DNA of 64,000 nt from Ryuthela nishihirai (lineage: Eukaryota > Arthropoda > Arachnida > Araneae > Heptathelidae). Both the position numbers and the translations under genes were made by a program. The DNA lies in the NCBI GenBank assembly GCA_038380435.1, contig JAWZYU010000009.1, positions 65,687,901 to 65,751,900 on the forward strand, given 5' to 3'. Shown here piece by piece: positions 11,440-22,583 of the stretch. Numbering within the stretch: the first letter of the stretch is position 1; each line of letters starts with the position of its first letter. The notes below the pieces were generated by a model. It saw nothing but the letters and a program-made list of their open reading frames with translations, was not told the DNA's origin and did no database searches.

Positions 11440-13510
11440 CATGATTTGTTTACTACTGAAGTTGAGGAAGAATGGGACCATTTTAAAAAGGCTTTTTTGG
11501 AAACTAACAGTACTATTTTAGGGAAAAAGGAGCAGAAGAGACAGAATTATCTGAGTGATAAGGCACTTGAGCTTATTTCGGAAAGAAAGAACTGCAGGAA
11601 TGTCCTTAATCAATACCCTTCTAGTCCTAATAGAAAGCATTACAGAGAGCTAAAATAAACGTGTAAAGGATCAGTTAGCTGCTGATAAGAATCTTTGGCT
11701 TGATGGTTTGGCTGACAAAGCCAAGGAAGCAGTTAGACAGCACAACAGCAGAGAGCTGTACCAGATAGTTAATGTTTTGCGTGGTAGAAAATGGACAGGT
11801 AGACAGGGATTGAAGGATAAACAAGGTAAGGTTATAAGGTGAGGATTCTGTGATGGCTAGGTGGGCTGAGCATTTCAGTGATGTTCTAAACAATGTGGTT
11901 AGTTCTATTCCCATTGTTTGCAATGATGATAGATGCATTGGTAGCTTTAATGTTAGCCCTATAACAAAATCTGAAGTTTGTTTGGCTATTTCTAAACTTA
12001 AACTTCATAAATCCCCAGGTGTAGATGAAATTATTATGGAAATGCTTAGAGCTGGGAATGTTTTGGTTACCACTTGGATGACTGAAATTTTGAATATCTT
12101 TTATGATAAAGGCATGGTTCCAAAGGATTTTACCAGAGCAATTATTATCCCTATTTTCAAAAAAGGCGATCGCAGTTCTTGTGATAACTACAGGGGTATC
12201 AGCCTACTCTCTGTTCCAGGTGATGATTGTTCATCATCATCATTCTTTGCATTGATTGTTCATCATCATCATTCTTTGCATGATTGTGCTTAATAGAATT
12301 AAAAATCTGGTTGACAAGCAATTGCGTGATGAGCAATATGGATTCCGAAGTGGTAGGGGATGTATGGATCAGATATTTTCACTTAGGCAGATTCTTGAGA
12401 AATGTTTCGAGTTTCAGAAACCTTTGGTTGCTAGCTTTGTTAATTTCAAAAAGACTTTCGATTCTGTTGATTATCATTATTTGTGGTTGATGTGAAATCA
12501 TGTGGTATACCAGTCAAGTTAGTTAACATAATGAAAGGCTCTCTATAATAACACTGAGTCGTGTGTGAGAGTTGGTAAGTTTTGTACCAATTGGTTTAGC
12601 ATTACTTCTGGTGTTCAACAAGGGTGCATTTTGTCTCCTTTTCTCTTTAGTTTGGTTATTGATTATGCTATGCAAAATTCACTTCAAGGGAAAGATTTTG
12701 GCCTTAAATGGGCTGGAGATACGAAAATTTCTGATTTTGATTATGCTGATGATTTAGCCCTTTTGGCATATGATGTTGATGAGATGAACTCTATCATTCA
12801 AGTTGTTGATGAAACTGGTACTAGAGTAGGTTTGGTTATAAACAGAGAGAAAACTAAAGTGATGAAAATTGGTCAGGCAGGCTGTGATTCAGTTAATCTG
12901 AATGGTTGCAGTCTTGAACAGGTGTCACAGTTTAATTATCTTGGGAGCTATGTAACAGATACTGGTGATGGGCGGCATGAGATTAACAGACGAATAGGGA
13001 TTGCTGCTGGGACTTTTAAGAACCTATGGAGAGTATGGAGAAATAGGCGTATACACCTAAAGACTAAAATTAGACTGTATAATAGTTTGGTTCCTTCTAG
13101 GGTTAGTTATGGTAGTGAAACTTAGACACTTTGTAAACAAGGTAACAGGAAACTAGATGCTTTTGATTCTAGATGCTTACACAGTATCTTGGGCATTAGG
13201 TGGTTCAACTTTGTAACTAATGATGAGGTTAGGCAAAGGAGTTGGCAACCTCCTTTAAGCAGCATATTGTGCAGAGAGAGACTCGTTGGTTTGGCCATGT
13301 TGCCCATATGGATAACTATAGATTGACGAATAGGGTTATGAACAGTATGCCTAAAGGCTTCAGAAAGAGGGGAAGACCTAGGATGTGGTGGGCAGACAAT
13401 GTCAAACAGTACCTTATTAGAATTGGTGTGCAATGGCCAAATGCAGCATATGTAGCTCAGGACAGACTTGCTTGGAGAACTAAATTGCACAGTCTGGTTG
13501 GACCTCCGTA
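11440..13510 (+). pseudogene. RTE-like LINE copy 1 reverse transcriptase and C-terminus, frameshifted
   Basis: Frames at 11446-11658, 11850-12290 and 12256-13125 carry the linker, the palm/fingers blocks and YADDLALLA, followed by the C-terminal region to 13510. A one-base gain in CTAAAATAAA (about 11652) and a second shift near 11842 match copy 2. Copy 1 alone has a 58-bp insertion at 12224-12281: two 29-bp direct repeats, each starting TGATTGTTCATCATC. Confidence 0.8.
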
Positions 13511-13543
13511 GCCCGTGTCTACTTCAGGATGACGATGATGCTA

Positions 13544-13703
13544 CAGAAATCAGCTGTCATGTGAGAGGACAATTTCAGGAAAGATTCCCCTCTACTAAAC
13601 TCACTGTGAACATTTTATCCCTCCCCGTAGAAGAATATAAATTTTTTTAATTACAAGTTTTTATATTTATATTGAATGATTTTAAAGGCAACCCCACCCC
13701 CCA
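13544..13703. repeat. F-G repeat, copy 1, continuation after the RTE insertion
   Basis: TATTGAATGATTTTAAAGG and the preceding AATTACAAGTTTTTATA align with TTACATTGAATGGTTTTAAA and AATTATTAGTTTATGAG of copy 2 at 46795-46840. The repeat therefore resumes directly after the LINE. Confidence 0.6.
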
Positions 13704-14008
13704 GTTGGGTTGGGTTCGGCCATGGCTAAATGGCCAGGTCAAATGGACCCCGAAGGCTCAGAGAAGGTTGGGGGAGTGGATCCCACTGGAACAGCTGTTG
13801 GAAGACAGATGGTATCCTCTGTCAAGGCCATCCAACATATTCTTTAACATGCACAGGCTATGGTTCTCCCGCACACAGTGCCACGGCTTAACGTCCCACC
13901 CAACGGATGGCGGCCTTTCCAAGTTCGTCAGTGTCCCCTATTGACCGTGGGAAGGGTGGGGAATTTTGTGAAGATAAATCTCAGGGCTGACCTAGCTGGG
14001 ACTCGAAC
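13704..14008 (-). mobile_element. SINE-A copy 4
   Basis: GTTGGGTTGGGTT tail, then a deletion of the CTCTGAGCGGC block, then the conserved body to the B-box (GGGACTCGAACCT). The A-box half of the tRNA-like head has been replaced by C-rich and CA-rich sequence. Confidence 0.85.
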
Positions 14009-14021
14009 CTCACCCCCCCCC

Positions 14022-14046
14022 TACACACACACACACACACACACAC
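14022..14046. repeat. (AC)n microsatellite
   Basis: About 12 AC units follow a C-run at the truncated SINE-A head. Confidence 0.9.
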
Positions 14047-14049
14047 CAG

Positions 14050-15330
14050 TACCTTGTCTGTGCCACACAGACAATATAACGTTTTTTTTTTTGCTTTGGT
14101 GCACAAACCTTTCTGCACTTAACCAAGATTGCCAAACTTCAACACCCAAAGAAAAAATTCAGAATGTTTAGCAAAAAAAAGCAGCCAAGGAAGTCTTTTT
14201 CTATTTCATAAACAGTTCAGAAAATCCCGTGAATGTGAGAAGTCCAAGTCACGTTGTATAACACTGGCCGTGTTTAAAATATATACGATACTGAAAAGAA
14301 TCATTAAAATAAATAAAAATCATATTTCAGGTTGAATATTATATTATTCGGGAGGAAATTTCCTTTCAATAAATATATAATTTAACTATTTTTATTCATC
14401 AGGTTTTCCAAAATGAAGCCTTAATTGTATAGTGCGATCTTTATTTTCACCATATCACATTGAAAAAGGCTTATTAAAATCAATATGCTTATAAATTTGT
14501 TTATAATTTATTTTAATAAAATTCGTAATTAAATTCTGTTTAATCTGGTATATAACATGACCTATTTCCATTGATTAGTTATTTTTTAAAATAATTCTAA
14601 AGTTGACTTGTTTATCTGACTCAGCACAACTGGCTAAAAGCCTGGAATTTTTCTCATAGTATGATACCAAGAAAAACAAGAGAAATATTTACTTGAAACC
14701 AAAAAAAAAAAAAATTTTTTTTTTGTTATTCAGAAATAAATAGTCTTCCTATTTATGTGCATTATAATCATTTCTGTCAATTAGTTGTTTTTTAATAAAT
14801 TTTTATTTGTGTTGCCAGATGGATTTTTTTACTACATGACTCTAAAAAAGTCCTATTAAAATAAAACTTATTGTCTTTTTTTGTTAAATGTTTTATTTTC
14901 AGAAAATCCAGAATTAAATGCTGATGTGGCAGAGTGGTTAGCACGCTTGGCTACTGATCTAAGGGACCTGGGTTCGAGCCCTGGGTAAGGAATGGATGTA
15001 TGTGTTGTTTTTCTGCTGAGGTCCTGCCATCCTCACACACCTTCTACTATGGCATATAAACTGACAGGCTCCTGTCAGACCTCTGTGGCAAGCAGTTGCT
15101 TGAGGGAGTATTTATTTATTATTTTATAATTTGGCATACAACATGCCATAATTCCGTTCATTAGTTATTTGGCAAAAAAGTTTTAAAGTTAAATTTTTTT
15201 TGGCTGAGAATCGGAGAAATAGCTTGGCTTCTGGATGAAAACCTGTTTTTCAGGCTGGACACTGGAAGGATTAACAGCAATGAAAATCCCTAATCATTTC
15301 AATGCATTTCAAATGTTCCATAATGGCATT
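14050..15330. repeat. F-G repeat, copy 1, right part
   Basis: Collinear with 46900-47890: GTCATAAACAG.(A)CAGAAAATC.(G)TGA, TAACTATTTTTATTCAT, the repeated ..ATATAACATG.CCTAT blocks, GCTGAG...GAAATAGCTTG and GCTGG..ACTGGAA. Internal 380-400-bp subrepeats are visible in both copies. A SINE-C copy (14918-15125) interrupts it. Confidence 0.65.
14918..15125 (+). mobile_element. SINE-C copy 1 (tRNA-headed)
   Basis: The tRNA-like head GTGGCAGAGTGGTTAGCA (A-box) and CTGGGTTCGAGCCC (B-box) is followed by a body with GTTGTTTTTCTGCTGAGG, CTGACAGGCTCCTGTCAG and CAAGCAGTTGCTTGAGG. The tail is (ATTT)n. Five other copies or fragments lie at 52.0-58.1 kb. Confidence 0.88.
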
Positions 15331-15559
15331 GCCTTGACAACATTGTGAATTTGGCAAGAAAAGTTACCCATGGAGAAGTGAAATAAGCTCCCAATTAATT
15401 TGACTTTATATGTAAAACATGCTGTTCTCTGATTGTTGAGTATAAATAATGCAGACACATGCATCATTCATTTTGACAGCAACATTATATTTGCTTAGTG
15501 CATTAAAGAATCTGGAAGGCAAAAATATAAATATACCTTGAATTAATATATGTATGTAT

Positions 15560-15870
15560 AAAGGAAGATATCACTCTGAATTTAACGTCAATCAATTTTA
15601 GAGGAAAAATTGTCTCGAGTGGGGTGGGATACGAACCCATGGCCTCCTGATAACAAGTCAGGTGCTCTTGTCCACTGAGCTACCGGCTGCCAATCAAGTT
15701 CTCTTCTAATTGATGCTATAAACTTTCTACCAACAGTACACAATTTTCCGTGTCTCACAAAGGTGTTGTCCCAACTGCTCTCAGCCTTAAGAAACAATGA
15801 CAAGCATGTCATGAAGATGGTAAGTATATTCCGAGTATATAATTGTTTAAATTGAAGAGGAAATTAAAGA
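15560..15870 (-). mobile_element. Family-B tRNA-Thr-like element, subtype 2
   Basis: On the minus strand the core reads TAGCTCAGTGGACAAGAGCA (A-box) ... GGGTTCGTATCCC (B-box). The anticodon-loop position reads CTTGTTA, like tRNA-Thr(UGU). The core is followed by CAATTTTTCCTCTAAAATTG and a tail that recurs at 41914-41955. Upstream of the core lies about 200 bp shared with 38601-38880. The tRNA-like part is therefore near the 3' end, unlike a standard SINE. Confidence 0.8.
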
Positions 15871-16671
15871 ATTGCCAATTAACTCAATTTAAAAAAAAGT
15901 ATAAGTATATGTTTTAATTTTAGCCAACATTAATTGTTCCTCAACGTCTAAAGAAAAACATTACTTTTGAATCCAAGTTGATCAAATATTGTGAATATAC
16001 AGGCAGTGTGATATTTGAATCAATTTATTTCCTTCTGTAAAATTTAAAATTTTCTTTTTTAACACAACTTTCTTTAATCCTCAACTTTTTCAAAAAATAA
16101 AATCATTTTGAAAAAGTATACATATATGGTCTGTAAATGGTAGCTAGGTAGTCACTGGAAGGAGAGCTATACACCAATCCCCTGTGATGATGCATAGAAC
16201 CGGCCAGGCCTAGAACCTAATGTCCGACCCCGCCTTCTCGTGGTGCAGACCGTTAGTAGCTTTCAAAAGAGATACTCTCTTGTGGAAGTGAACGGAAGGG
16301 GTGGGCTGCCAGATTAGTGTAGCCTACTGATCTGGACGACTATGGCTACTTTTCTTTTTTTTTCCTACCCTGCTGAGGAGTGGTCAAACACACAGGGTCC
16401 TGGAGCTGACCATATAAACCCACTGGACTGAATTAAGGCTCTGAGCTTGATTATGGATCCTGAATTTGCTGCACTGGTGGGCTTCTGTGGAGGAAAAATG
16501 TTCCGCTGTGTTTTCTGTTTGTTTGTGGGTTGACAGCCCCAAGTGAATAGATTCACAGGATATGTTTATCAGCTGGTGGATAATCCTGAGCAGAAGTCAT
16601 CGCAGGCACCTGAACTCTTTGCTTCTATTGGCATCGTCAAATTCTACATTGGAGGAAGTCTTCCAGTGTAG

Positions 16672-17480
16672 ATGGCTTCAGCCTTTAGTAGTGGGGGAAC
16701 CGGTCTTTGCCCCATGTCTGCGATTAGGGGGCTGTTTGATATTGTTGGCATTCCCTCTCTCAATAACCATAGTTTCTTTAAACATCCCACTAACCATTTT
16801 CTCTCCATAGGTAGTTGGAATGTGAGGACTCTGCACAGAGCTTTTTCTCTTGATGTCCTCACACAAGAATTCCACCATTATAATTTAGATATTCTCGGCT
16901 TGCAAGAGACCAGATGGACAGATAAAGATCAGATTCTTAAAAATAATCTTAAATTTCTCTTTTCAGGGAGGGACAACAATAAGCATCACCAAGGCGTGGG
17001 TCTGCTTCTCAGCAGACACGCTAGTGATGCTCTTCTAGGATATGAGTGCATTAATGAAAGGTTTCTTACAGCAAAATTTCAGACAAGTGTTAAAGACTTG
17101 AATGTTATCTGCTGTTATGCCCCCACTGAGGATGCCAATGAGGATGAGAAGGATAGGTTTTACAGACAACTTCAGGATATTTTGAATATTGTCAAGAAAG
17201 GAGATATTACTCTTGTTCTAGGTGACTTCAATGCCAAAGTTAGTACTGACTCTGACATTTGGGGAGGAGTGATAGGCCCTTTTGGTATTGGTAGCTGCAA
17301 TGGCAATGGGCAACGTCTCCTACAGTAAGTAAACTCAATGGTTTTAGAATAACTAACACTTATTACAAACATCGCGACACACATAAGTAAACATGGGTTT
17401 CATCTGATGGGCTGCATAATAATATGATTGATTATACATTAATTAACAGCAAATGGGCTAGTTCTGTTAGGAATACCAGG
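16672..17480 (+). pseudogene. RTE-like LINE copy 2 endonuclease
   Basis: Open from 16672 to 17328 with WNVRTLH, LQETRWTDK, CCYAPTEDA and LGDFNAKV. A one-base loss then shifts the frame. The remaining endonuclease, with the shared in-frame stop, continues to about 17525. Confidence 0.8.
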
Positions 17481-17654
17481 TCATATAGAGGATCTGAAAT
17501 TGGATCTGACCATTACCTTGTTAAAAGTGTCTTGCAACTTAAACTAAAAAGTGTTGTGCTAGGGTTAAAAATTTTATCTTTAATACTGAAGATCTGAAAG
17601 ACCCAGTTACAGCTAAAGTTTACCATGATGGGTTACTTAGTCATTATGACAGTC

Positions 17655-19680
17655 ATGATTTGTTTACTACTGAAGTTGAGGAAGAATGGGACCATTTTAA
17701 AAAGGCTTTTTTGGAAACTAACAGTACTCTTTTAGGGAAAAAGGAGCAGAAGAGACAGAATTATCTGAGTGATAAGGCACTTGAGCTTATTTCGGAAAGA
17801 AAGAACTGCAGGAATGTCCTTAATCAATACCCTTCTAGTCCTAATAGAAAGCATTACAGAGAGCTAAAATAAACTTGTAAAGGATCAGTTAGCTGCTGAT
17901 AAGAATCTTTGGCTTGATGGTTTGGCTGACAAAGCCAAGGAAGCAGTTAGACAGCACAACAGCAGAGAGCTGTACCAGATAGTTAATGTTTTGTGTGGTA
18001 GAAAATGGACAGGTAGACAGGGATTGAAGGATAAACAAGGTAAGGTTATAAGAAGGTGAGGATTCTGTGATGGTTAGGTGGGCTGAGCATTTCAGTGATG
18101 TTCTAAACAATGTAGTTAGTTCTACTCCCATTGTTTGCAATGATTATAGATGCATTGGTGGCTTTAATGTTGGCCCTATAACACAATCTGAAGTTGTTTT
18201 GGCTGTTTCTAAACTTAAACTACATAAATCCCCAGGGGTAGATGAAATTACTAAAGAAATGCTTAGAGCTGGGAATGTTTCGGTTACCACTTGGATGACT
18301 GAAATTCTGAATATATTTTATGATAAAGGCATGGTTCCTAAGGATTTTACCAGAGCTATTGTTATCCCTATTTTCAAAAAAGGTGATTGCAGTTCTTGTG
18401 ATAACTATAGGGGTATCAGCCTACTCTCTGTTCCAGGTAAAGTTCTTTCCATGATTGTGCTCAATAGAATTAAGAATCTGGTTGACAGGCAATTGCGTGA
18501 TGAGCAATGTGGATTCAGAAGTGGTAGGGGATGTGTGGATCAGATATTTTCACTTAGGCAGATTCTTGAGAAATGTTTCGAGTTTCAGAAACCTTTGGTT
18601 GCTAAACTTTGTTGATTTCAAAAAGGCTTTCGATTGTTGATCGTCATAATTTGTGGTTGATTGTGAGATCATATGGTGTACCAGACAAGTTAGTTAACAT
18701 AATGAAAGCTCTCTATAATAACACTGAGTCGTGTGTGAGAGTTGGTAAGGCTTGTAGCAATTGGCTTAGCATTACTTCTGGTGTTCGACAAGGGTGAATT
18801 TTGTGTCCTTTTCTCTTTAGCTTGGTTATTGATTATGTTATGCGAAATTCACTTCAAGGGAAAGATTTTGGCCTTAAATGGACTGGAGATACGAAAATTT
18901 CTGATTTAGATTATGCTGATGATTTAGCCCTTTTGGCAAATGATGTTGATGAGATGAACTCTTTCATTCGAGCTGTTGATGAGACTGGTAGTAGAGTAGG
19001 TTTGGTTATAAACAGAGAGAAAACTAAAGTGATGAAAATTGGTCAGGCAGGCTGTGATTCAGTTAATCTGAATGGTTGCAGTCTTGAGCAGGTGTCACAG
19101 TTTAATTACCTTGGGAGCTATGTAATAGATAATGGTGATGTGCGGCATGAGATTAACAGATGAATAGGGATTGCTGCCAGGACTTTTAAGAATCTATGGA
19201 GAGTGTGGAGAAATAGGCGTATACACCTAAAGACTAAAATTAGACTGTATAATAGCTTGGTTCTTTCTAGGGTTAGTTATGGTAGTGAAACTTGGACTCT
19301 TTGTAAACAAGATAACAGGAAACTAGATGCTTTTGATTCCAGATGCTTACGCAGTATCTTGGGCATTAGGTGGTTCAACTTTGTAACTAATGATGAGGTT
19401 AGGCAAAGGAGTTTCCAAACTCCTTTAAGCAGCATATTGTGCAGAGAGAGACTCCGTTGGTTTGGCCATGTTGCCCGTATGAATAATTATAGATTGGCGA
19501 ATAGGGTTATGAACAGTGTGCCTAAAGGCCTCAGAAAGAAGGGGAGACCTGGGATGCGGTGGGCAGACAATGTCATACAGGACCTTGTTAGAATTGGTGT
19601 TCAGTGGCCAGATGCAGTAGATGTAGCTCAGGATAGACTTGCTTGGAGAACTAAATTGCACGGTCTGGTTGGACCTCCAT
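17655..19680 (+). pseudogene. RTE-like LINE copy 2 reverse transcriptase and C-terminus
   Basis: Frames 17660-17872, 18067-18615, 18801-19163 and 19203-19682 carry GISLLSVPGKVLS, GFRSGRGCVDQIFSLRQIL, DLDYADDLALLA and RLRWFGHVARM. The C-terminal 159 codons are open. An in-frame TGA at 19160 (NR*IGIAAR) separates the last two segments. Confidence 0.8.
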
Positions 19681-19725
19681 AGCCAATGGCTGCTTGAGGA
19701 GGAGGAGGATGATGATGATACATAT

Positions 19726-20074
19726 ACTTATTTTTTAAGAAGATAAACAAATTTTATTTCACAACCCGGGCAATGATAGGTAAATCTGCTAATATTTATA
19801 AAAATATAAGTTACCTTGAAATTTATTATTTAAAAAAAATTAATTTCTTTTGTCGTATCGATTGTCCTGATTAGATTTTTTGACTGCATATGCAGACTTG
19901 TGAACAGCATTTTTGTGGCTTTGGCAGAATAAGTTTCGATACATTTTCAATAAGCTTTCTTTTAAATTTAAATATTTAGTCATATGTTTGCACATGCACT
20001 TTCTCTTACTTTTGGTTCAGGGATAAAATCTAAATCTTACTTCTCACAGAAATCCCTGCTAATTTTCACCTTGC
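19726..20074. other. GABPA intron DNA, no feature seen
   Basis: AT-rich, no recognised repeat or coding signal. Confidence 0.5.
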
Positions 20075-20340
20075 CTTCAGTGAAAAAGTGGATACCAATG
20101 GGTTTGGAAAAGCTGCCATCCATCAGATGGGACGTAAAATTATGGCCCATGTGCAGGAGAGCTGTACCCTGTGCACATTAAAGAACACACTAGATGTCTT
20201 TGATGGGAGGCTACCGTCTCCTAACAGCTGTGCAGCAGGTCCCCTTCCCCCAGCCTTCTCTGAGCCTTTGGGTTCTTGTGATCTATATATTTAGCCCATT
20301 GTGTGCAAAAAAGTGCTACTCAGAGGTAACACAGTCCAAC
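20075..20340 (+). mobile_element. SINE-A copy 5, old, opposite orientation
   Basis: On the plus strand: GGTTTGGAAAAGCTGCC, GATGGGACGTAAA, CACATTAAAGAACACAC, CCCAGCCTTCTCTGAGCC, TGTGCAAAAAAGTGCT and CAGAGGTAACACAGTCC. The tRNA head is missing. It lies about 100 bp from the GABPA exon at 20447. Confidence 0.8.
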
Positions 20341-20446
20341 CCCACAAGGTTTTAGCTTCAATATTCATAGTATTTTCTTAGAACATAACCCCTGTGAACA
20401 GTGAAGGTCTATTGTATAGTAATTGGTATAAAGGTTGAATACACAC

Positions 20447-20527
20447 CTTGACCTACAAAATCAGATGACAGTGCTACAATTTCTTCTGCAGGTTTCAGAA
20501 CATCAACAATATTGATTTTCTTCAGTC
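20447..20527 (-). CDS. GABPA: GABPA exon encoding end of OST domain
   Basis: TTTTTCAG acceptor and CAAG|GTGTGT donor give 81 nt, phase 1 to phase 1. The peptide is LKKINIVDVLKPAEEIVALS followed by SDFVGQ. The vertebrate match is PKLNILEIVKPADTVEVV. An alternative GT donor six bases upstream (GTAG|GTCAAG) keeps the same phase but has a weaker consensus. The exon lies between a degenerate SINE-A copy and the inverted Penelope-like pair. Confidence 0.85.
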
Positions 20528-20785
20528 CTGAAAAATATCAAAAGTATAAAATAAAAATGCAATAATGGTCATTTCATGCAAGTGTTTGCATAATTCCTTT
20601 CCTTAATATACTTGACATGCATCTAATTCGCTTTTATTCTAATCTTCATCTAATTCTGCAGCTAAATTCTGCTTTTAAAAATGTTAACTAAGTTGGAAAA
20701 AAAAACTTTTAAAATTGAATATTTTGAAAAACAATTCAAGTAAGCACTTGAGTCTTATAACTAACAATCTCAGTGTGTTAGTTGT

Positions 20786-22190
20786 AGAATACAAGATTAA
20801 AATCATCTTTTAACATTGATATAAATTTATCTACAATCTGAAAAATTTCTTGTTAATAAAAGCACAATAGAAGAGACAAGATGAAGATAAATTCTGCAAA
20901 GTCCATATTAATGTAATTGCAGATATTTTTACAGTTCCAAGTGATAGGAAATAAATGATAACTTCTAGGTTAATGAATTTGATGACATTATTCTGGAGCA
21001 ATAGAGAATAACTTTATAGCAACATCACACACAATGTTAAATAACAATAAATTGTACAATACACATCATAAAACATAGTAGAAACTTATCAATGGTAAAA
21101 ACATAATATCTAGATTTCGAAACATAAAATACATTCTTCTTCAGCGAAAATGGTGGTTGGTTCTATATCACATTCTGTCATGAGAAGGTATATTTGAAAA
21201 ACATTGATGTCGGATTTATAATATTCATTATTGAGATGCATATGCATGAAGTATCATTATAGGAGATGATATATATGATGGTACACTTTTATTGCTGTAG
21301 CATATTTATTTGGAAGCTGGTGGTATTTCTTGTTGTTAATAAAAATATTCAGATTAGGGTAGTCTTTTAATAGGAGCTTCCAGGCTGTGGGTAAAATTGG
21401 TAATTTATCACTGCAGAAGAAATCTTTGTTGATATGCAGTATTATATTTTCACTGTATGAAAGTTGAAATTGAGTATCAGGGCTGAAAATGATTCTGGCT
21501 TCTTCAAAGAATTGAGTTGCATTATGGTTGATAATGATATTAGACAAAACTGTTGCTGGTAGTTTTTTTTCTTAATATTATATTTATGTTCTTTAATTCT
21601 TTCTGGTAAGCTTCTTGAAGTCATGCCATTGTATCCAAGTGGTGATTTAACATCATTATTGGGATTGGTTTCTTCTTTTAAAGGAATTAGGCACCTCCCA
21701 TAGGGACAAAGCAGTCTGTCTCTCAAAATGGATCTTAATAAAGTGAAGGGAGATTTAATAGGTCCTATGTAGTTGTAGGTTTTTATGATGTTTCTGATGG
21801 TATTGTTCAAAGCAGGGAAATATAACATAAGAGTTCATATATTTAAAGATTTTTCAGTTGTTTTATTGGTGGTGTGATGATTATTTACTTGGAATATATA
21901 TAAGAAAGGCATTTTTGCATGAAATTGATTGGATAACCTTAATCTCTTTCTAATGAGTGTATAAATCTGATTTCTGTTTATAGGCGATAGTTTATATTAC
22001 ATAATTTGACAAATAAATTTTTAAGACTTGAAGAAAGGTATTGATGTGGATGTGATAAATTATAAGTTATAAGGTAAGTTAAAACTACATAATGAAAACC
22101 CTGCACACCATCTTGGTTCAAAACAAAAAAGTCCTACTTATCTACTTGAAAGAAAATTATTTGAAGAATTATCAACCATACTTCCAGAAA
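20786..22190 (-). mobile_element. Penelope-like element, left (minus) copy of an inverted pair
   Basis: Minus-strand frames give LYFPALNNTIRNIIKTYN, SLPERIKEHKYNIKKK and SENIILHINKDFFCSDKLPI, the region from the RT C-terminus into the GIY-YIG-like endonuclease of Penelope-like elements. The arm, including non-coding flanks, is repeated in inverse at 23722-24985. It is frameshifted near 21545 and 21828. Confidence 0.75.
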
Positions 22191-22199
22191 CTAAATATA

Positions 22200-22583
22200 T
22201 AACTAATTCCTCATGATTTTGTTGAATCTATCAAAAATTTATACATACCTGAACATGCAAGACTATATTCTTTGGATGCTGTCAGCCTTTATCCTAATAC
22301 TCCAATATTTAAATCAATTATGGTCTTATGTTACTAAAAAATAAATTCTTGAATTACGCAAATACAATATTTATGATTCCCCCCCCCCCCAATTTTTGAA
22401 GCTCTAGACATCATAAAAGTATTTATTTCCAAGCAGATAACAAATTCCATAAACAAACTTTTGTCATGTCTACGGGATTACCACTATCAGGACTTCTGGT
22501 TAACGTCATAATGAGAGACATCGAAAAGAAAATAATAGACAACAAAATAATAAAGCCTTTACTATGGAAAAGATACATTGATG
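22200..22583 (+). pseudogene. Penelope-like reverse transcriptase, N-terminal part
   Basis: A plus-strand frame near 22240-22320 reads HARLYSLDAVSLYPNTPI, the (F/L)D(V/A)VSL(F/Y).N.P motif of Penelope-like RT. The frame at 22466 gives STGLPLSGLLVNVIMRDIEK and WKRYID, the block just before the catalytic YIDD. It is split exactly there by the family-B cluster and continues at 23606. Confidence 0.75.

Larger units (their letters stand above)
9992..13543 (+). mobile_element. RTE-like LINE, copy 1
   Basis: The 5' UTR begins CCTAG.ACCTAATGTCCGA and is shared with copy 2 at 16209. It is followed by an endonuclease (IGSWNVRTLH, LGLQETRW, LGDFNAK), an RT (RGISLLSVPG, GFRSGRGCMDQIFSLRQIL, DFDYADDLALLA) and a C-terminal domain (RHEINRRIGIAAGTF, ETRWFGHVAHM, RGRPRMWWADNV). 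The 3' end is a GATGATG-type tail. The WNVRTL-type endonuclease resembles RTE-clade elements; clade assignment is moderate. Stops and frameshifts interrupt it. Flanking sequence belongs to the F-G repeat. Confidence 0.85.
16209..19725 (+). mobile_element. RTE-like LINE, copy 2
   Basis: It aligns over its full length with copy 1 (9992-13543), with only scattered substitutions and a few indels. The 3' end is TGAGGAGGAGGAGGATGATGATGAT. It has the same TAA after HRDTHK, the same CTAAAATAAA shift and the same GGTTATAAG..GGTGAGG shift. Its own lesions include loss of a G at CTCCTACAG|TAAG (17326) and a shift at 18604-18645. Confidence 0.88.
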
